Under the pieces are notes generated by a model. The model made no database searches. It saw nothing but the letters and a program-made list of their open reading frames with translations, and had not been told where the DNA came from. Source: Streptomyces goshikiensis (lineage in GTDB: Bacteria; Actinomycetota; Actinomycetes; Streptomycetales; Streptomycetaceae). From it: a stretch of 64,000 nt of DNA. Shown here piece by piece: positions 1 to 8,785 of the stretch; positions within the stretch are counted from its first letter, which is position 1; each line of letters starts with the position of its first letter. The stretch covers positions 235,010 through 299,009 of the forward strand of contig NZ_BMVE01000009.1 of the NCBI RefSeq assembly GCF_014650555.1, given 5' to 3'. The translations under genes and the position numbers were made by a program.

Positions 1-325
1 CGTCCCATGTCAGGTCGTCCGCTGTCCGTCTCCGCCGCTCCCGTCCCGGCCCTCCCCGCCGGGGCTCACGCCCTCTCCCCTGTACCTCGCCTACCCCACG
101 GGGACCGTCCGTAACCGGACGTGCCCGGTGCGTCGTGGCCGCTCGCGCCCCGGGCGTCCCGGCCGCTCCGTGCGGCGGCCGGTTTCCCCGATCCGTCCAC
201 CGCCCGGAGGGCGATGCCCGAGACTGGCAGCGCGGTGCGATCCCCTGCCGGCCCTCGCCGGTCTCCTCGGCAACTCCCATTTCCCGTAACGACGTTGACG
301 AGACGGGAGTTCCCGCACGGCTGGC

Positions 326-598
326 CTGCGCACACTCCGTCGCACACCCCGCCGTACGGCGCTCGCCGCCGTGGCGGCTGCCGTGCTCCTCCCCGTGGAT
401 GTCGCCCCGAGCGCGGTTGCCGCGGGGGCGCCACCCGCACCCGCGAGCCAACCTCATCCACGGCGAACCCGGCTGCGCCGTCTACCGGGCAGCCCAGCTC
501 GGCAACCCGGTACCCGGACCAGCACGCCGCCCGCTCTGCCGCCACCTAGGCCGACGGTGCACCCGTGTCAATCAAGACCGACAAAGCCGAGGGCCTGA
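326..598 (+). pseudogene. Possible remnant of a secreted-protein gene (signal peptide only)
   Basis: Read in the frame of GTG 371, the translation has an Arg-rich n-region (RRTPRRT), a hydrophobic run (ALAAVAAAVLLPVDVAPSAV) and an Ala-rich cleavage region, the layout of a Sec signal peptide. After about 20 more residues it becomes an Arg/Pro-rich frame unlike a real mature protein. No start with a ribosome-binding site is visible; an in-frame CTG lies at 326. The hairpin at 587-625 would suit the 3' end of such a gene. It could equally be chance in GC-rich DNA. Confidence 0.18.
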
Positions 599-625
599 CG
601 CGTCCACCGCGCGTCAGGCCCTCGG
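587..625 (+). terminator. Strong hairpin terminator
   Basis: Perfect 16-bp arms at 587-602 and 610-625 (CCGAGGGCCTGACGCG and its complement) enclose a 7-nt loop. A CCTTT tract follows the right arm on the + strand. The stem is long and GC-rich, as in Streptomyces intrinsic terminators. The gene it served is either outside the window or decayed. Confidence 0.6.
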
Positions 626-1162
626 CCTTTCAGGACGTTCACGGCACCGAGGGCCCGTTCCACGCCTTCTTGAATCGCGTGCGTGCCGCTCGCGGAACAG
701 CCCGGTGTCCGGGATGATGCTCGCTTGTTGTACCGGATGGTTGTGTCCTGGAGATCCGTTCACCCAACTCCCGGGACGCGCGAACGGTCCTGGCATCTGA
801 CAGGCTGAATCTGCCAGACCGATCCACCCCGGGCCGGCAAGTGCGGCCGGCCGTACGGCACGGGGGAGTCATGGTCAGGTGCCGGGACCAGCGGCCGTCC
901 GCCCTCCTTGCCGGCCTCCTTCCGGCCGGGCGGGCGGCCACTGCGCGGTGAGCGGCGGCCATGGGCCCGGACGGGATCAAAGGGCGGACCGGTTCAGGCA
1001 GTCGAGAGCCGGGGGCTCGGGCCCTGGGGCCCGCGAAAATGCGGGAAGAACGATCCCCTGGCGAATAGGTGACGGTCCGCCGTGCACAGTCCTGAATGCT
1101 TCGGGTTGGCGGCCGCCGCGGGATTCGCTGAGCCCGGCCGCGACGGTCGTCTTGATGCCGTG

Positions 1163-1354
1163 TCAGCGGGCGTGGTGGTGGATGCCTTGCTGGCGGGGCA
1201 TGCCGCTGAGGCGGGGCATGGCGGTGCGGCGGCGAGGGGCCCGGTGGCGTCGGCCGGGGAAGGGGTTGCGCCGCGCAGGGGCGCTGGGGGCCAGGGCCAG
1301 CAGGCCGACGAGGGCGACGACCGCGACGAGGATGAGCACGGTAACGAGGGTCAT
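1163..1354 (-). CDS. Small single-pass membrane protein
   Basis: A 63-residue protein starts with MTLVTVLILVAVVALVGLLA, a clear transmembrane helix. The tail is very basic (Arg-rich with a His cluster) and probably cytoplasmic. GGAAGG lies nine bases upstream of the ATG at 1354, and this supports the start. It is transcribed divergently from the region to its right and stands alone. No family is recognised. The Arg-rich tail could be out-of-frame readthrough if the 3' end has been altered. Confidence 0.4.
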   Translation of the reverse strand: MTLVTVLILVAVVALVGLLALAPSAPARRNPFPGRRHRAPRRRTAMPRLSGMPRQQGIHHHAR

Positions 1355-1457
1355 GTTCCTGCCTTCCGTCGGGTTCGGACTGTCTGTAGCTACTTGTTGT
1401 TACCGAATCACCGGAGGTTAAACGCGCTGGGTGACAGTCGGCGCCGCATAGCCCTCC

Positions 1458-2027
1458 CTACATCCCGGTGCGGTGTACGAGGCCGTTCAGGATGAGGGCG
1501 AGGCCCGCCTCGAACGCCGACTCGTGATCGATCACCGGCATGTCAACCGGCAGATCCACGCTGTCAGCGGGGCCGGTGTCTGCCTGCTCTTCCAGGACGC
1601 TGCCGACGGTGAAGCGGCCGGCGGCCAGCATGGCCATCTGTGCGTCCCGCTCGGGCACGCCGGATGCGACGAGGAAGCCCATTTTGCGGCGGATCCGGTC
1701 GAGGTCGCCGGTGGGGGTGCTGCCGGCGTGGAGCCGTGCGCCGTCCCGGCGCATCAGCAGGGTGCGCCTGAAGCTGCGCGTGTTGTCCGCGAACCAGTCG
1801 CGCCAGTCGTCGTCGGGTGTCGGCAGGGGCGCGGTCGCATGGGGTTCCATCGCCGCTTCCGCCATGGCGGTCAGGAGGTCCTTCTTGGTGCGGAAGTACC
1901 AGTAGAGCGACGGCTGCTCCACGTTCAGCCGCTTCGCCAGCCGTCTCGTGCTCACGGCGTCCAGCCCGACCTCGTCGAGCAGGCCGAGCGCCTCAGTGAT
2001 GACGGTTTCGCGGTTCATCTTGGTCAC
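1458..2027 (-). CDS. TetR-class transcriptional repressor
   Basis: A 189-residue DNA-binding repressor. Residues 5-60 form the TetR-type helix-turn-helix, with the recognition segment SLYWYFRTKKDLLTAMA. The C-terminal part (about 70-185) resembles the ligand-binding core of the TetR(A)-like subgroup, with an F-A-G-L-x-L-I-L-NGL tail. It is divergent from the FAD monooxygenase gene at 2097. The 70-bp gap between them carries two palindromes closely matching the classic tet operator. It therefore probably represses both itself and the monooxygenase and is released by a small planar ligand. The ligand is not deducible. Confidence 0.9.
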   Translation of the reverse strand: MTKMNRETVITEALGLLDEVGLDAVSTRRLAKRLNVEQPSLYWYFRTKKDLLTAMAEAAMEPHATAPLPTPDDDWRDWFADNTRSFRRTLLMRRDGARLHAGSTPTGDLDRIRRKMGFLVASGVPERDAQMAMLAAGRFTVGSVLEEQADTGPADSVDLPVDMPVIDHESAFEAGLALILNGLVHRTGM

Positions 2028-2034
2028 GTTGACA

Positions 2035-2051
2035 ATCTATCGCTGATAGAT
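2035..2051. promoter_or_regulatory. tet-operator-like palindrome 1
   Basis: ATCTATCGCTGATAGAT is a perfect palindrome with 7-bp arms around a 3-bp centre. It matches the TCTATC-N3-GATAGA core of the tetracycline operator. It begins 8 bp upstream of the repressor start codon (2027) and 46 bp upstream of the monooxygenase start, as expected for autoregulation. Binding is inferred from sequence only. Confidence 0.75.
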
Positions 2052-2064
2052 GACTCTGGAAAGG

Positions 2065-2083
2065 AATCTTTCACTGATAGATT
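2065..2083. promoter_or_regulatory. tet-operator-like palindrome 2
   Basis: AATCTTTCACTGATAGATT is a 19-bp near-palindrome with one mismatch between arms and centre at 2074. It is 31 bp centre to centre from palindrome 1, about three helical turns. It ends 13 bp before the ATG of the monooxygenase, overlapping the region where its transcription would start. Two spaced operators between divergent genes is the layout of classical tetR/tetA systems. Confidence 0.7.
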
Positions 2084-2096
2084 TTGGGGAGTGGGC

Positions 2097-3347
2097 ATGA
2101 CGAAGAGATGGGGTGAGCAGCCCCTGCGGGTTCTCGTCGCCGGTGGTGGAATCGCGGGGCAGGCCCTGTCTTTCTGGCTTACCCGGGGCGGCCACCAGGT
2201 GACCGTTGCCGAACGCTTTCCGGCGTTGCGGGCGGCCGGGGCCCAGGTCGATCTGCGGGGGCAGGGCATCGAGGCCGTCGAGCGCATGGGGCTTCTCGGC
2301 GCCGTCCGGGGCAAGCTCGTGGACGAGGCGGGCGTCGCCTTCATCGACGCCCACGGCAAGGCCAAGGCGACGATCATGGCCAACACCTCGGGGAGGGGCC
2401 GGCAGACCCTCACGTCCGAGTACGAGATCATGCGCGGCGACCTGGTGCGCATCCTGCACGATGCGACGAGAGACGATGCCGAGTACATCTTCGGCAAGAG
2501 CGTGAACGGCTTCGAACAGGACGAACACAAGGTCGTCGCGCACTTCTCCGATGACTCCCACGGCGAATACGATCTCCTGATCGGCGCCGACGGGCAGGGA
2601 TCGCGCATCCGGCGGGCGATCCTCCCGGAGGGCTTCGACCCGTACTGGCGCATCGGCATCCACATGGCCTACTGGTTCGTCCCGCGCATCGCCTCCGACA
2701 GCAACATCCGAGACACCTACATGATCCCGGGCGGCCGCCAGATCATGCGCCGCAGCCACAACCCGACCGAGACCCAGGCGTACTTCGTCATACGGGAAGA
2801 ATCCGAGGACGCCTCGGCGATCCACCGCGCACCCGTCGAGCGCCAGCAGGAGTTCTGGGCGAGCAGGTTCCACGGCGCCGGATGGCAAACCGAACGCTTC
2901 ATCGAAGGCATGAAGACCAGCCCGCTCTTCTACTCCCAGGAGATCGTCCAAGTCCGCACCGACACCTGGTCCAAAGGCCGCGTGGTCCTGGCCGGCGACG
3001 CCGCCCACTGCGCCTCCCCCTACAGCGGCATGGGCATCTCCGGCAGCCTGGTCGGCGCCCACGTCCTGGCCGGCGAGATCAACCGGCACCCCGGCGACCT
3101 GCCAACCGCCCTGGCGAACTACGAGAGCGCGCTGCGGCCCTTCGTGAACGAGATCCAGGGCCAGGTCAACCCGCGCCTGCTGCGCCTGGGCATGCCGATG
3201 ACCCAGCGTGCGATCGGTGCCTTCCAGGCCACCACCGCACTGGCCTGCTTCCTGCACATCCCCGACCTCGCCGCCCGCCTTTCGAAGGAGGACCGCGGCG
3301 GCAACTGGCAACTCCCCGAGAACCCGGCACCGACCAACACCGCCTGA
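2097..3347 (+). CDS. FAD-dependent monooxygenase (TetX/aromatic hydroxylase type)
   Basis: A 416-residue flavoprotein of the class A (PHBH-like) monooxygenase superfamily. The N-terminal Rossmann motif GGGIAG (16-21) binds ADP, and GDAAH near residue 300 binds the FAD ribityl chain. The C-terminal half continues as in Tet(X)/rifampicin-monooxygenase-like proteins. It would hydroxylate an aromatic or polyketide substrate using NAD(P)H and O2. The ATG at 2097 is chosen because GGGGAG precedes it and the long upstream open frame overlaps the repressor. The divergent TetR protein and twin operators point to ligand-induced expression, perhaps drug inactivation. The substrate is unknown. Confidence 0.88.
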   Translation: MTKRWGEQPLRVLVAGGGIAGQALSFWLTRGGHQVTVAERFPALRAAGAQVDLRGQGIEAVERMGLLGAVRGKLVDEAGVAFIDAHGKAKATIMANTSGRGRQTLTSEYEIMRGDLVRILHDATRDDAEYIFGKSVNGFEQDEHKVVAHFSDDSHGEYDLLIGADGQGSRIRRAILPEGFDPYWRIGIHMAYWFVPRIASDSNIRDTYMIPGGRQIMRRSHNPTETQAYFVIREESEDASAIHRAPVERQQEFWASRFHGAGWQTERFIEGMKTSPLFYSQEIVQVRTDTWSKGRVVLAGDAAHCASPYSGMGISGSLVGAHVLAGEINRHPGDLPTALANYESALRPFVNEIQGQVNPRLLRLGMPMTQRAIGAFQATTALACFLHIPDLAARLSKEDRGGNWQLPENPAPTNTA

Positions 3348-3384
3348 GAGCCACCGTGCACTTCGTACGGAGGACCGTCGCAGC

Positions 3385-3556
3385 CGCCCTTGACCGGGCG
3401 GCCCCTGTGACAGCATGTGTGGCGCTCGCCGAAGCGGTCCTCGCCGTGCCGATGGCGACCAGGCGGGCGCCTCCGTCCAAGAGCCGGGCGAGGTAGGCGT
3501 AGTGGCGTTGCCAGTCCACCGTCCAGCCGCGTTCGGCGGGGTTCCAGTCCGGAGCG
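3385..3556 (-). pseudogene. Possible remnant of a helicase-associated-domain protein
   Basis: On the minus strand a short frame reads PDWNPAERGWTVDWQRHY followed by a leucine-rich ARLLDGGARL. This W-rich signature resembles the helicase-associated repeats of large Streptomyces helicase-like proteins (pattern W-x-P-x(n)-W-QR-x-YA). No start, no flanking helicase motifs and no complete repeat are present. The assignment is by memory of the repeat pattern and is tentative. The rest of 3348-3753 holds nothing I can name. Confidence 0.28.
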
Positions 3557-3753
3557 GCGGGCGGCCAGGGCCGCCGCCCGCCGCTCCGCGGGTACGGGGT
3601 CCTTCCCGAGCCCGCCGGGTCGGCGCACGATCGTCAGCCCCCGGTTTTGGTCCCCCGCGTCAGAATCCCGCCGCGCAGACCCAGCCGGAGCCCACACCGA
3701 GCTCTACGCCGCGATTGCCGCCTGGCCCGCCCGAGTGACTGACGTGACCTCGC

Positions 3754-3912
3754 TCACTCGCTGTCAGGCCGGCTCTCGTCGCTGTCCTGACGCGCCGCGC
3801 TCAGGCTGGAACGGCGCCTGGATTCGGCGATGACCGTGACGAGGGCGAACGTGGCCGTGCCAGCACCCGCGAGGCTGGTCACGAGCTCGATGAGGGAGAT
3901 CCACTGGCTCAT
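3754..3912 (-). CDS. Small single-pass membrane protein divergent from the NTPase
   Basis: A 52-residue protein begins MSQWISLIELVTSLAGAG. One hydrophobic helix covers about residues 5-28, and the C-terminal 24 residues are charged (AESRRRSSLSAARQDSDES). AGGAG sits eight to nine bases before the ATG at 3912, which supports this start over longer open frames. It lies 178 bp from the large HTH/P-loop NTPase gene and is transcribed away from it. Its size, single helix and charged tail resemble small membrane effectors or type I toxin peptides, but no homology is recognised. It may belong functionally with the NTPase. Confidence 0.55.
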   Translation of the reverse strand: MSQWISLIELVTSLAGAGTATFALVTVIAESRRRSSLSAARQDSDESRPDSE

Positions 3913-4090
3913 GATCTGTCTCCTGTCCAAGAGAGAGGGGCGGGCCGGCCGGCACCTTTGACGGAACGAATCCTGCGCTTCGGCCGCCCGATGGCGGCGC
4001 GATGTGCTGTCCTGTGTGCGGAAGAGGTGACGGACAAGTGGTCTGACCAGCGGCTCAGCGGCGCCTGCGGGCACCGTCGCGAGACACCTG

Positions 4091-7000
4091 GTGGACACCT
4101 CGGGAGACGGACCGGAGGCGCAGTTGGCGAAGGGGGACCCGACCAACCGGAGCCAGTGGCCGGACACCGGACCGATACGGCAACTGCTCCTGTTCCTCGA
4201 CAAGCTCCGCGAGAACAACGGCCGCGAGGGGCTGCGCGGCATCGCCGAGCGGATGCACCTCTCCCCTACTGCGGTCAACGAGCTGCTTCGCGGGTTGCGC
4301 CTGCCGAGCGGCAAGGCCCAGTTGTCCAGCCTGGTACGGGCTTTGGGCGGCGGCCCGGACGAGGTGACCAAGGGACTGGAGCTCTACCGCAAAGCCCAGA
4401 CCGCCTGGACCGGCCGTACCCGGCCGCACACGTCCCTCTACAGCGAGTACATACGCCAGATCGCCCCCGCCGAACTCATCGGCCGCACGGCGGAACTCGC
4501 CGAGCTGGCCGCCTTCACGACCGGCGCCCCGACCGAGAGCGCCTACCTGTGGTGGCAGGCCCCCGCGTGGGCCGGCAAGTCAGCCCTGATGTCGACGTTC
4601 GCGCTGCGCCCACCGCCGAAGGTTGATGTCATCTCGTTCTTCGTGACCGCCCGTTTCGCCACCCACAACGACCGGTGGGCTTACCTGGAAGCCGTCTCGG
4701 AACAACTCGACGCCCTGCGCGGGAGCCGGGCGCCGCTTCCGCCCAGGGAACTCATCGAGGCCCACCTGACCAGACTTCTGGCCGAGACCGCCGAGTCCCG
4801 CCTGCGGCAAGGCCGTCGGCTCGTCCTTCTCGTGGACGGCCTGGACGAGGACCAGGGTGTCTCCGGCGGCTCCGGGACCTACAGCATCGCCGCCCTTCTG
4901 CCCGTTCGGCCCCCCAAAGGCCTGCGGATCGTGGTCGCCGGCCGGCCCCACCCGCCGATCCCGCACGATGTACCCGACGGCCACCCGCTGCGCCGCTCGG
5001 CCGTGGTCCGCGCCCTGGCGCCCTCCCGGCACGCCCAGGTGGTCCGCACCGCCGCCGAACGCGACCTGAAGCGCCTCCTGCACGGAGACTCCGCAGGCCA
5101 GGACCTTCTGGGGCTGGTCACGGCGGCCGGCGGCGGCCTGTCCCGGGACGACCTGGCCGAACTCACCGGGCTCCCCGGCTACGAGGTTGAAGACAGGCTG
5201 CACGCGGTCGCGGGCCGGGCCTTCACCACCCGCCCCGGCCTCTGGCAGCACAAGGGCGTCCCCGATCTCTACGCCCTCGCCCACGAAGAGCTCCAGGTCA
5301 TGGCCAAGAACACCATCGGTGCGTCCGGGCTCCTGCGCCACCGCCGACGCCTGCGGGACTGGGCCGCGACCTACCGGCGGCGCGACTGGCCCGAGGACAC
5401 GCCCGAGTACCTGCTCACCGGCTACCCCGGGATGCTGCGGCAGGCGGCCGGCGACACCACCTCCGGCGCGGCCGAGGCGGAAGCCGAGATGCTGCTCTGC
5501 GCCGCCGACCCGGCCCGCCACGACCGGATGCTCGACGTCTCCGGCGGAGACGCCGCCGCTTACGCCGAGATCACCACGGCACAGGACTTCCTCCTCGGGC
5601 GGGTTCGCCCCGACCTCACCGCAATGCTGAGGCTGTCCGTACACCGCAACGAACTGGCCGCGCGCAACATCGCGATGCCGAGCTGTCTGCCCGCAGCCTG
5701 GGCGGTACTGGAACAGCCCCACCGCGCCGAGGCGATCGCCCGGTCCGCCTCCGACTGGTTCGCTCAGAAACGGGGCCTCCTCTCCCTGGTGGAAGGCCTG
5801 ACCGAGGCCGGTGACGGCACCGGTGCGGAAGAGATCGTCCGGGGCCTTCCCCAGCGCGAGGACCGCGACGAGGGGCTTGCCGCGGTGGTCCGCGGGGCCG
5901 CCCGGGCCGGTGATCTGGAGCTGGCCGAACGCGTGGCCACTGGCATCCACGACATCTTCCACCGGGCCACCGCCCTGGCAGCGGTCGGCCGGTCGGCGGC
6001 GGCTGCCGGTGAACAGGACCGGGCGGTTGCCCTGGCGGTGTCCGTCGAGAACGTGGCCCGCGCCCTCTCGGACGGGTTCCGGCGCGTTTCCGTGTGGTGT
6101 GAACTGGCGGAGGTACGCGCCTCCATCGGTGACCACCCCAGCGCCCTGGCGGCCAACGCCGAAGCCGAACGCGCCGCCCGCGCCCTCCCACGGGAATCCG
6201 CCTGGCAACACGCCTACGCCCGGTTGGTACGCACTGCTGCCGCGACCGGCGACTTCGCCCGGGCACTGCACATCACCGCCGAGTTCGGCATCTGGAAGTA
6301 CCGGCGTGAGGACATGCTGTGCGGACTTGCCCAAGGTCTTGCGGCAGCCGGGAGACTCGAAGAGGCGCAGGCAGCCATCGAAGCCATAGCCCCGACCACC
6401 CCGGACGGTACGGGCTCCCCCGATGGCCAGCCGGAGGACGTCAGGGCCCTGGAGACCGCGTTCCGGCAGGGCCAAGTGAACGACGCGACGCTCGACCTCG
6501 CCGTCGCCATGGCCAGGGCAGGCGACCACGACCGCGCCGTCGGACTCGCCCGTGCCCTCCCCTACCACGGCGCGCGAGCCGAGGTACTGGCCTCACTCGC
6601 CCGGGAACTAGCGGGCGTCGACCGGACCAGGGCCGTAGCACTGGCGAATGAGGCCGAGGACGAGGCCAGGGACCACCCGGACTCCGGTACCCGGACAAGG
6701 GGCATGGCTGCCATGGCGGAAGGACTCGCCCGAGCAGGTGATCACGAGGCCGCCGAAACCCTGGCTCACCGCATCACCGACAGGTACCTACAGCTCGCCG
6801 CCCTCGCGGTAGTGGCCCGTGAGCGAGGGGCCGCCGGAGAGCACGAGGGCGGCATTGCCCTTGCCCGCATGGCCGTCAGCCGCGCCGGCGACATCACCCT
6901 GAGCCACCACCACGGCCTGGCCCTCAGGGCCCTCGCGAGGGCCCTGACCGACGCCGGCGACCTGACCAGCGCCGAGCTGGCGGTACGGCAGATCGATCAC

Positions 7001-7972
7001 GACGAACAACGAGTCAGCGCCCTGGTCGCGTTGGCGAAGGCCGCTCTCCATCAGAACGGCACGCCGGAAGATCCCGCGGAGCCGGCCCGCCGCCGCGCCG
7101 CCGCGCTGGCCGAAGACGCCGAACGGCTGGCCCACAGGATGCCTGCGGGGGAGCAGCAGTGCCGGGCACTGACCGCCGTGACCGACCTCGCGGCCACCCG
7201 AGGCGACCTCACCCACGCACTGGCCCTGGCCCGACGAACCGAGGGGCTCGCCCGCACGATCGAGGACAACCCGGCTGACCAGCAGCGGGCACGCCGCGCA
7301 CGCGCCCTGGTGGACCTCGGAAAGGTCCTCGCCGTGCACGGGCAGCGCGACCGGGCTCGTAGGCTGGCCCGAGCGGCCGGGGAACTCGTCTGCGACATTC
7401 GTCTGGGGATGAGCATGGCCTTGGAATCGGCCTGCGTGGCGGCTCTGTACACGACGCTCGGAGACCACGATCGCGCAGACGCGGCCATTGCGGCGATCCC
7501 GAACCTCACAGAGCGCGCCAAGGCCCTCGCACAAGCCATCGGCCCCGCGTCCGCCGAGACCACCGTCACCGCCGCCCCGGGCCGACCGGAAGGTGCGGGC
7601 GGTCCGGGCTCCTCGGACCGAGTCGCGCAACTGGCCACAGCGGCGGAGACACTGATCGGCCGGATCCACGCACCCCACGCACGAGTGGAGGCCCTGACCG
7701 CGCTGGCCGAGGCACTGGCACGGGCCGGTGCCACGGACCGGGCCTCCGCACGCGTCGCCGACGCCCAGCCGCTGGTCCGCTTCCTCGACCAGGAGCTGGC
7801 ACAGTCGGCGATGCTGACGACCCTCTCCGATGCCGCGCGATCACCGCAACGCGAACACCTGATCGCCCAGGCCCTCGCCGTCGGCCCATGGGAGCGCGTC
7901 CTGGACCGCTTGGCGGCTGTCGCACCGGACGCGGTCCGTACGGTGGCGACCGAACTGTACGGGGGACCGTAG
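4091..7972 (+). CDS. HTH / P-loop NTPase with long helical repeat region (STAND-like)
   Basis: A 1293-residue soluble protein. Residues 45-75 form an XRE-like helix-turn-helix. Residues 128-260 carry a P-loop NTPase: Walker A APAWAGKSA (157-165, lacking the usual first Gly) and Walker B LVLLVDGLDE (244-253). A winged-helix-like part follows to about 430. From about 560 to the end, degenerate alanine-rich helical repeats (A-x-x-LA-x(n)-A-G-D) resemble a TPR solenoid. This effector/switch/sensor layout is that of STAND ATPases used in signalling and phage defence. GTG 4091 has a poor ribosome-binding site. TTG 4124, with GGAGG five bases upstream, is a good alternative start. No dedicated effector domain is recognised. 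Confidence 0.75.
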   Translation: MDTSGDGPEAQLAKGDPTNRSQWPDTGPIRQLLLFLDKLRENNGREGLRGIAERMHLSPTAVNELLRGLRLPSGKAQLSSLVRALGGGPDEVTKGLELYRKAQTAWTGRTRPHTSLYSEYIRQIAPAELIGRTAELAELAAFTTGAPTESAYLWWQAPAWAGKSALMSTFALRPPPKVDVISFFVTARFATHNDRWAYLEAVSEQLDALRGSRAPLPPRELIEAHLTRLLAETAESRLRQGRRLVLLVDGLDEDQGVSGGSGTYSIAALLPVRPPKGLRIVVAGRPHPPIPHDVPDGHPLRRSAVVRALAPSRHAQVVRTAAERDLKRLLHGDSAGQDLLGLVTAAGGGLSRDDLAELTGLPGYEVEDRLHAVAGRAFTTRPGLWQHKGVPDLYALAHEELQVMAKNTIGASGLLRHRRRLRDWAATYRRRDWPEDTPEYLLTGYPGMLRQAAGDTTSGAAEAEAEMLLCAADPARHDRMLDVSGGDAAAYAEITTAQDFLLGRVRPDLTAMLRLSVHRNELAARNIAMPSCLPAAWAVLEQPHRAEAIARSASDWFAQKRGLLSLVEGLTEAGDGTGAEEIVRGLPQREDRDEGLAAVVRGAARAGDLELAERVATGIHDIFHRATALAAVGRSAAAAGEQDRAVALAVSVENVARALSDGFRRVSVWCELAEVRASIGDHPSALAANAEAERAARALPRESAWQHAYARLVRTAAATGDFARALHITAEFGIWKYRREDMLCGLAQGLAAAGRLEEAQAAIEAIAPTTPDGTGSPDGQPEDVRALETAFRQGQVNDATLDLAVAMARAGDHDRAVGLARALPYHGARAEVLASLARELAGVDRTRAVALANEAEDEARDHPDSGTRTRGMAAMAEGLARAGDHEAAETLAHRITDRYLQLAALAVVARERGAAGEHEGGIALARMAVSRAGDITLSHHHGLALRALARALTDAGDLTSAELAVRQIDHDEQRVSALVALAKAALHQNGTPEDPAEPARRRAAALAEDAERLAHRMPAGEQQCRALTAVTDLAATRGDLTHALALARRTEGLARTIEDNPADQQRARRARALVDLGKVLAVHGQRDRARRLARAAGELVCDIRLGMSMALESACVAALYTTLGDHDRADAAIAAIPNLTERAKALAQAIGPASAETTVTAAPGRPEGAGGPGSSDRVAQLATAAETLIGRIHAPHARVEALTALAEALARAGATDRASARVADAQPLVRFLDQELAQSAMLTTLSDAARSPQREHLIAQALAVGPWERVLDRLAAVAPDAVRTVATELYGGP

Positions 7973-8039
7973 TGGCGTCCCGTGGCCCGCGGAGCAGCAG
8001 GAGTCATGAAGGTCGGCTTCGGCGAAGCCAAGGAGCGTT

Positions 8040-8350
8040 GGCCGCAAACGGAGCATCGTCACTGACACGCCCGGCCTCCTCCTCGTGGTGGTGGTCACCG
8101 CGGCCAGCCTGCAGGACTCCGCCGCCGACACCCGGCTCATCGACCGCGTCGCCGCTGAACATCCCCCAATCCGCAAGGTCTGGGTCGACGGCGGCTACCG
8201 CCAGCACCTCGTCGAACACGCCGCCACCCTCGGCATCGACATGGAAATCACCGCCCGCAAGCCCCCATCCCCAAGCGGTGGACGGTTGAGCGGACCTACG
8301 GCTGGCTCAGCTCCACCGCCGCCTGGCCCGCGACTACGAAAAGCCGTGTC
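8040..8350 (+). pseudogene. IS5-family transposase fragment, frameshifted
   Basis: The translation RSIVTDTPGLLLVVVVTAAS and, further on, VWVDGGYRQHLVEHA match the DDE core of IS5/IS4-type transposases (the second Asp and its surroundings). After position about 8263 the match moves to another frame as PKRWTVERTYGWL, the conserved WxVERTxGWL motif carrying the catalytic Glu. The N-terminal third is missing and the C-terminus is lost soon after. It is dead debris separating the NTPase from the next genes. Confidence 0.65.
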
Positions 8351-8478
8351 GGGGCGCGGCCCCCATCGCGGCCCCGGTGGCCAGGGCCACACCCCGTACC
8401 TCCGAACGTACTCCGGGGCCGAAGACACGGTGCGGGCTGACGGTTCACTACAGTGCCGCCGCCGAGAGGAACCCGCTC

Positions 8479-8586
8479 ATGAGCACCCCCACTCCACGCA
8501 CCGCAGTCGCGACCTGGGCCCCATCCCAGTCCGGACCGTGCGTGCGCTGTCATCTTCTCTGCACTAGTCAAGGCGAGCCGACCTGA
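8479..8586 (+). pseudogene. Truncated copy of a small zinc-ribbon protein
   Basis: A 35-residue frame starts MSTPTPRTAVATWAPSQSGP and reaches the first CxxC (CVRCH), then stops. The start resembles the complete 55-residue protein at 40846-41013 (shared TWAPSQxGPC-x-x-CH). Here the second half, with its CPSCK motif, is missing. An AGAGGA ribosome-binding site precedes the ATG. It looks like an N-terminal remnant of a duplicated accessory gene. No gene lies between 8587 and 8785. Confidence 0.4.
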
Positions 8587-8785
8587 ACGGAGTCGTAGCC
8601 AGTCGGCGCCAGTAGATGGGCGGCGGTTGCCGTACGCGAGAGCCACGGCGGCCGGACATGAACAACCGCTCGGCCGCGTCACCCCGGCCCGTGTCCCGGG
8701 CGTGTCAGTGGCCTGCGGCATGATGCGGGAGAGGTGACGGCAGATCCGATGGGGATCTCAGAGGCCGTCCCGACCGGGGGGCGTT

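Larger units (their letters stand above)
1..1162. other. Gene-poor stretch
   Basis: I see no convincing gene here. Frames are open on both strands only because GC is so high, and their translations are Arg/Pro/Gly-rich without folds I recognise. The stretch holds a signal-peptide-like remnant near 341-450 and a strong hairpin at 587-625, both listed separately. The remaining sequence up to the small membrane-protein gene at 1163 shows nothing I can name. Confidence 0.5.

Noticed and set aside
4580..6568. Long minus-strand open frame (662 codons) antisense to the NTPase
   Set aside because: It is a high-GC shadow: composition is Gly/Val/Arg-rich without domain signatures, and the + strand frame has clear HTH and Walker motifs.
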